NCBI GenBank assembly: GCA_002482685.1
Contig: DLGL01000030.1
Location: 1 to 7,132 of the forward strand
DNA length: 7,132 nt
Direction: 5' to 3'
DNA from: Bacteriovoracaceae bacterium UBA7695
GTDB taxonomy: Bacteria > Bdellovibrionota > Bacteriovoracia > Bacteriovoracales > Bacteriovoracaceae
Shown here: positions 6,013-7,132 of the stretch, piece after piece
Layout: every line of letters starts with the position of its first letter
How positions within the stretch are numbered: position 1 is the first letter of the stretch
Made by a program: the position numbers and the translations under genes
The notes under the pieces: generated by a model
Database searches by the model: none
The model's input: the letters and a program-made list of their open reading frames with translations, nothing else
Told to the model about the DNA's origin: nothing

Positions 6013-7132
6013 TTTTCGGGCGGCAGATCTCCACACATTTCCTGTTCAACGCTGGCAGCATTTTCAGATGAATCTGCTACGTAACAAACTCCTCCTCCAA
6101 CGTTGGCCACTGAGCGCCCACTTCCAACTGTTGCCTGGCCAACTGCTTTAAGAACATTTGTATTATCGGCCGGACTTTTTAAAACTAATTTCTTATTAAG
6201 TTTCGCTTTTCCAAGCTCAACCAGATCTTCTTTACTTGGCTTACCGATAAAACCATTCACTTTCATATAAAACTGAGACAACTGCTTATCATCCATTTTT
6301 GTTTCCTGATGACTCAGAATTGTTTTCATCATTTCTGCTAAAGCATCATGTTTTAAATCATTAGCGATCAGGCAGTCTTCACCCAGAATATTCTGACAAG
6401 AGTCAGATACAGACTTCACTGCGACTTTCACCACGTCTCTGATTTCGCTTTCAAGCTTCTGGACCCCACTTTCAAGTTTTTCAACTGACATGTTGGTCCC
6501 GCCAGCAACGGTTGAACTGATGAGTTTATTCACTTGGACAGAGAGGCTGAGCTTATTGAGTTCCACAGAATCTTTAGCGGTGATTTTATCACCAAGAGAT
6601 TTTCTTTGAACTTTACCCATCTCTCCAAAAGCCCATGTAATCGCCGCGTCTTCCATTCCAAACTTAATGGGAGATTCACTCTTACTCAAAATCAAAAGCA
6701 TTTGTGATGCTTCATCATTAGTCATACGACTGGTCGTTGAAAAGTAGTTAAACTTTCCATTCTTCATTTTATCAATTGTTTGATCTACACCCACACCTGC
6801 TTTCTCGAGCCCATGTTCAGCATAGGCCTTTTTAAGGGCTTCTATATTTTTATCCGTCGCAATCAGTTTCTGATTTTTATTGATTGTATCTTCCACCGAA
6901 CTTGAGACCGAACCTGGAGCAGCGACTTTCTTCATAAAAAGTGCTGTCTTCATGGCCGTTAGATTAAACTGCTTACCAAGTACGTTTTGTTTATCATCTT
7001 TAAAGAGCTCGATAATTTTTGCGATAGCTTCTTTTTTACAAAGGGCCTCAGCAGATTCTGTATCCGTATCAGCTTTTTTATTCTTTTTGCACTCAGGATC
7101 TTCAGTAATACAAAGAAGCGCTTGTGCCTTTG
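6009..7132 (-). CDS. Hypothetical cysteine-containing protein (5'-truncated)
   Basis: I do not recognise this gene. The frame stays open from the stop at 6011-6009 to the right edge, giving 373 visible C-terminal residues; the true start lies outside. An ATG at 6953 is internal: it has no ribosome binding site, and the 59 codons before it look coding (for example GAG-GCC and ACG-GCC pairs like the rest of the window). The visible part is hydrophilic and mostly helical, rich in Lys, Ser and Glu. It has a heptad-like stretch with a repeated KLES (visible 218-227) and a Gly-rich segment GSGRSVANVGGGVC near the C-terminus. Seven cysteines occur at visible positions 7, 14, 31, 245, 253, 349 and 366, several in close pairs, which would suit disulfides in an exported protein. 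No membrane helix is visible. Export, and any link to the neighbouring T2SS, is speculation because the signal-peptide region is missing. Confidence 0.7.
   Translation of the reverse strand, partial: KAQALLCITEDPECKKNKKADTDTESAEALCKKEAIAKIIELFKDDKQNVLGKQFNLTAMKTALFMKKVAAPGSVSSSVEDTINKNQKLIATDKNIEALKKAYAEHGLEKAGVGVDQTIDKMKNGKFNYFSTTSRMTNDEASQMLLILSKSESPIKFGMEDAAITWAFGEMGKVQRKSLGDKITAKDSVELNKLSLSVQVNKLISSTVAGGTNMSVEKLESGVQKLESEIRDVVKVAVKSVSDSCQNILGEDCLIANDLKHDALAEMMKTILSHQETKMDDKQLSQFYMKVNGFIGKPSKEDLVELGKAKLNKKLVLKSPADNTNVLKAVGQATVGSGRSVANVGGGVCYVADSSENAASVEQEMCGDLPPEN

Noticed and set aside
5997..6023. Stem-loop terminator at the gspN end (GCCG paired with CGGC)
   Set aside because: Only four base pairs form, the loop is large and no T-run follows.
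6951..6953. ATG at 6953 as the start of the minus-strand gene
   Set aside because: There is no ribosome binding site, the frame continues open to the right edge, and the upstream codons have the same codon habits as the rest of the gene.
1..7132. CRISPR array, tRNA, rRNA, insertion sequence or phage signs
   Set aside because: There are no regularly spaced repeats, no tRNA-like or rRNA-like stretch, no transposase and no terminal inverted repeats; genes fill the window almost fully.

Overview
The window holds the distal part of a type II secretion system (T2SS) operon on the + strand, followed by one convergent gene of unknown function. Gene content suggests a Gram-negative bacterium. The gspL encodes a protein whose whole cytoplasmic part looks like PilM, and gspM is followed by a long membrane-anchored GspN of the deltaproteobacterial/Bdellovibrionota kind. 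Together with the moderately AT-rich coding sequence, this makes a Bdellovibrionota (Bacteriovorax/Peredibacter-like) or other former-deltaproteobacterial host my best guess. That is inference; no taxonomic marker gene is present.

Layout: 1-517 is the 3' end of gspI (minor pseudopilin, start outside the window). It is followed by gspJ (486-1478), gspK (1475-2815), gspL (2862-4448), gspM (4448-5095) and gspN (5095-6012). Neighbouring genes overlap by 32, 4, 1 and 1 bases; the single gap is 46 bases between gspK and gspL. From 6009 to the right edge the minus strand carries the 3' part of a gene for a cysteine-containing protein that I do not recognise. Its stop codon overlaps that of gspN, so no intergenic terminator fits between them. 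No stretch longer than 46 bases lacks a gene.

How the genes work together: GspI, GspJ and GspK are the minor pseudopilins that, in characterised systems, form the tip complex of the periplasmic pseudopilus and prime its assembly. GspL and GspM form the inner-membrane platform that links the cytoplasmic ATPase GspE to the pseudopilus. GspN is an accessory, AsmA-like inner-membrane protein. Genes for GspD, E, F, G and H are expected upstream, outside the window.

Points beyond routine annotation are: a GspL that keeps all recognisable nucleotide-binding motifs of the PilM/FtsA fold; calcium-loop-like aspartate motifs in GspJ and GspK; an 18-bp perfect palindrome inside gspK; a GC-rich hairpin just after the gspI stop; and a marked excess of GGCC, mostly placed as a codon ending in G followed by the alanine codon GCC, in genes on both strands. 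I found no evidence for a wholly new system in this window.
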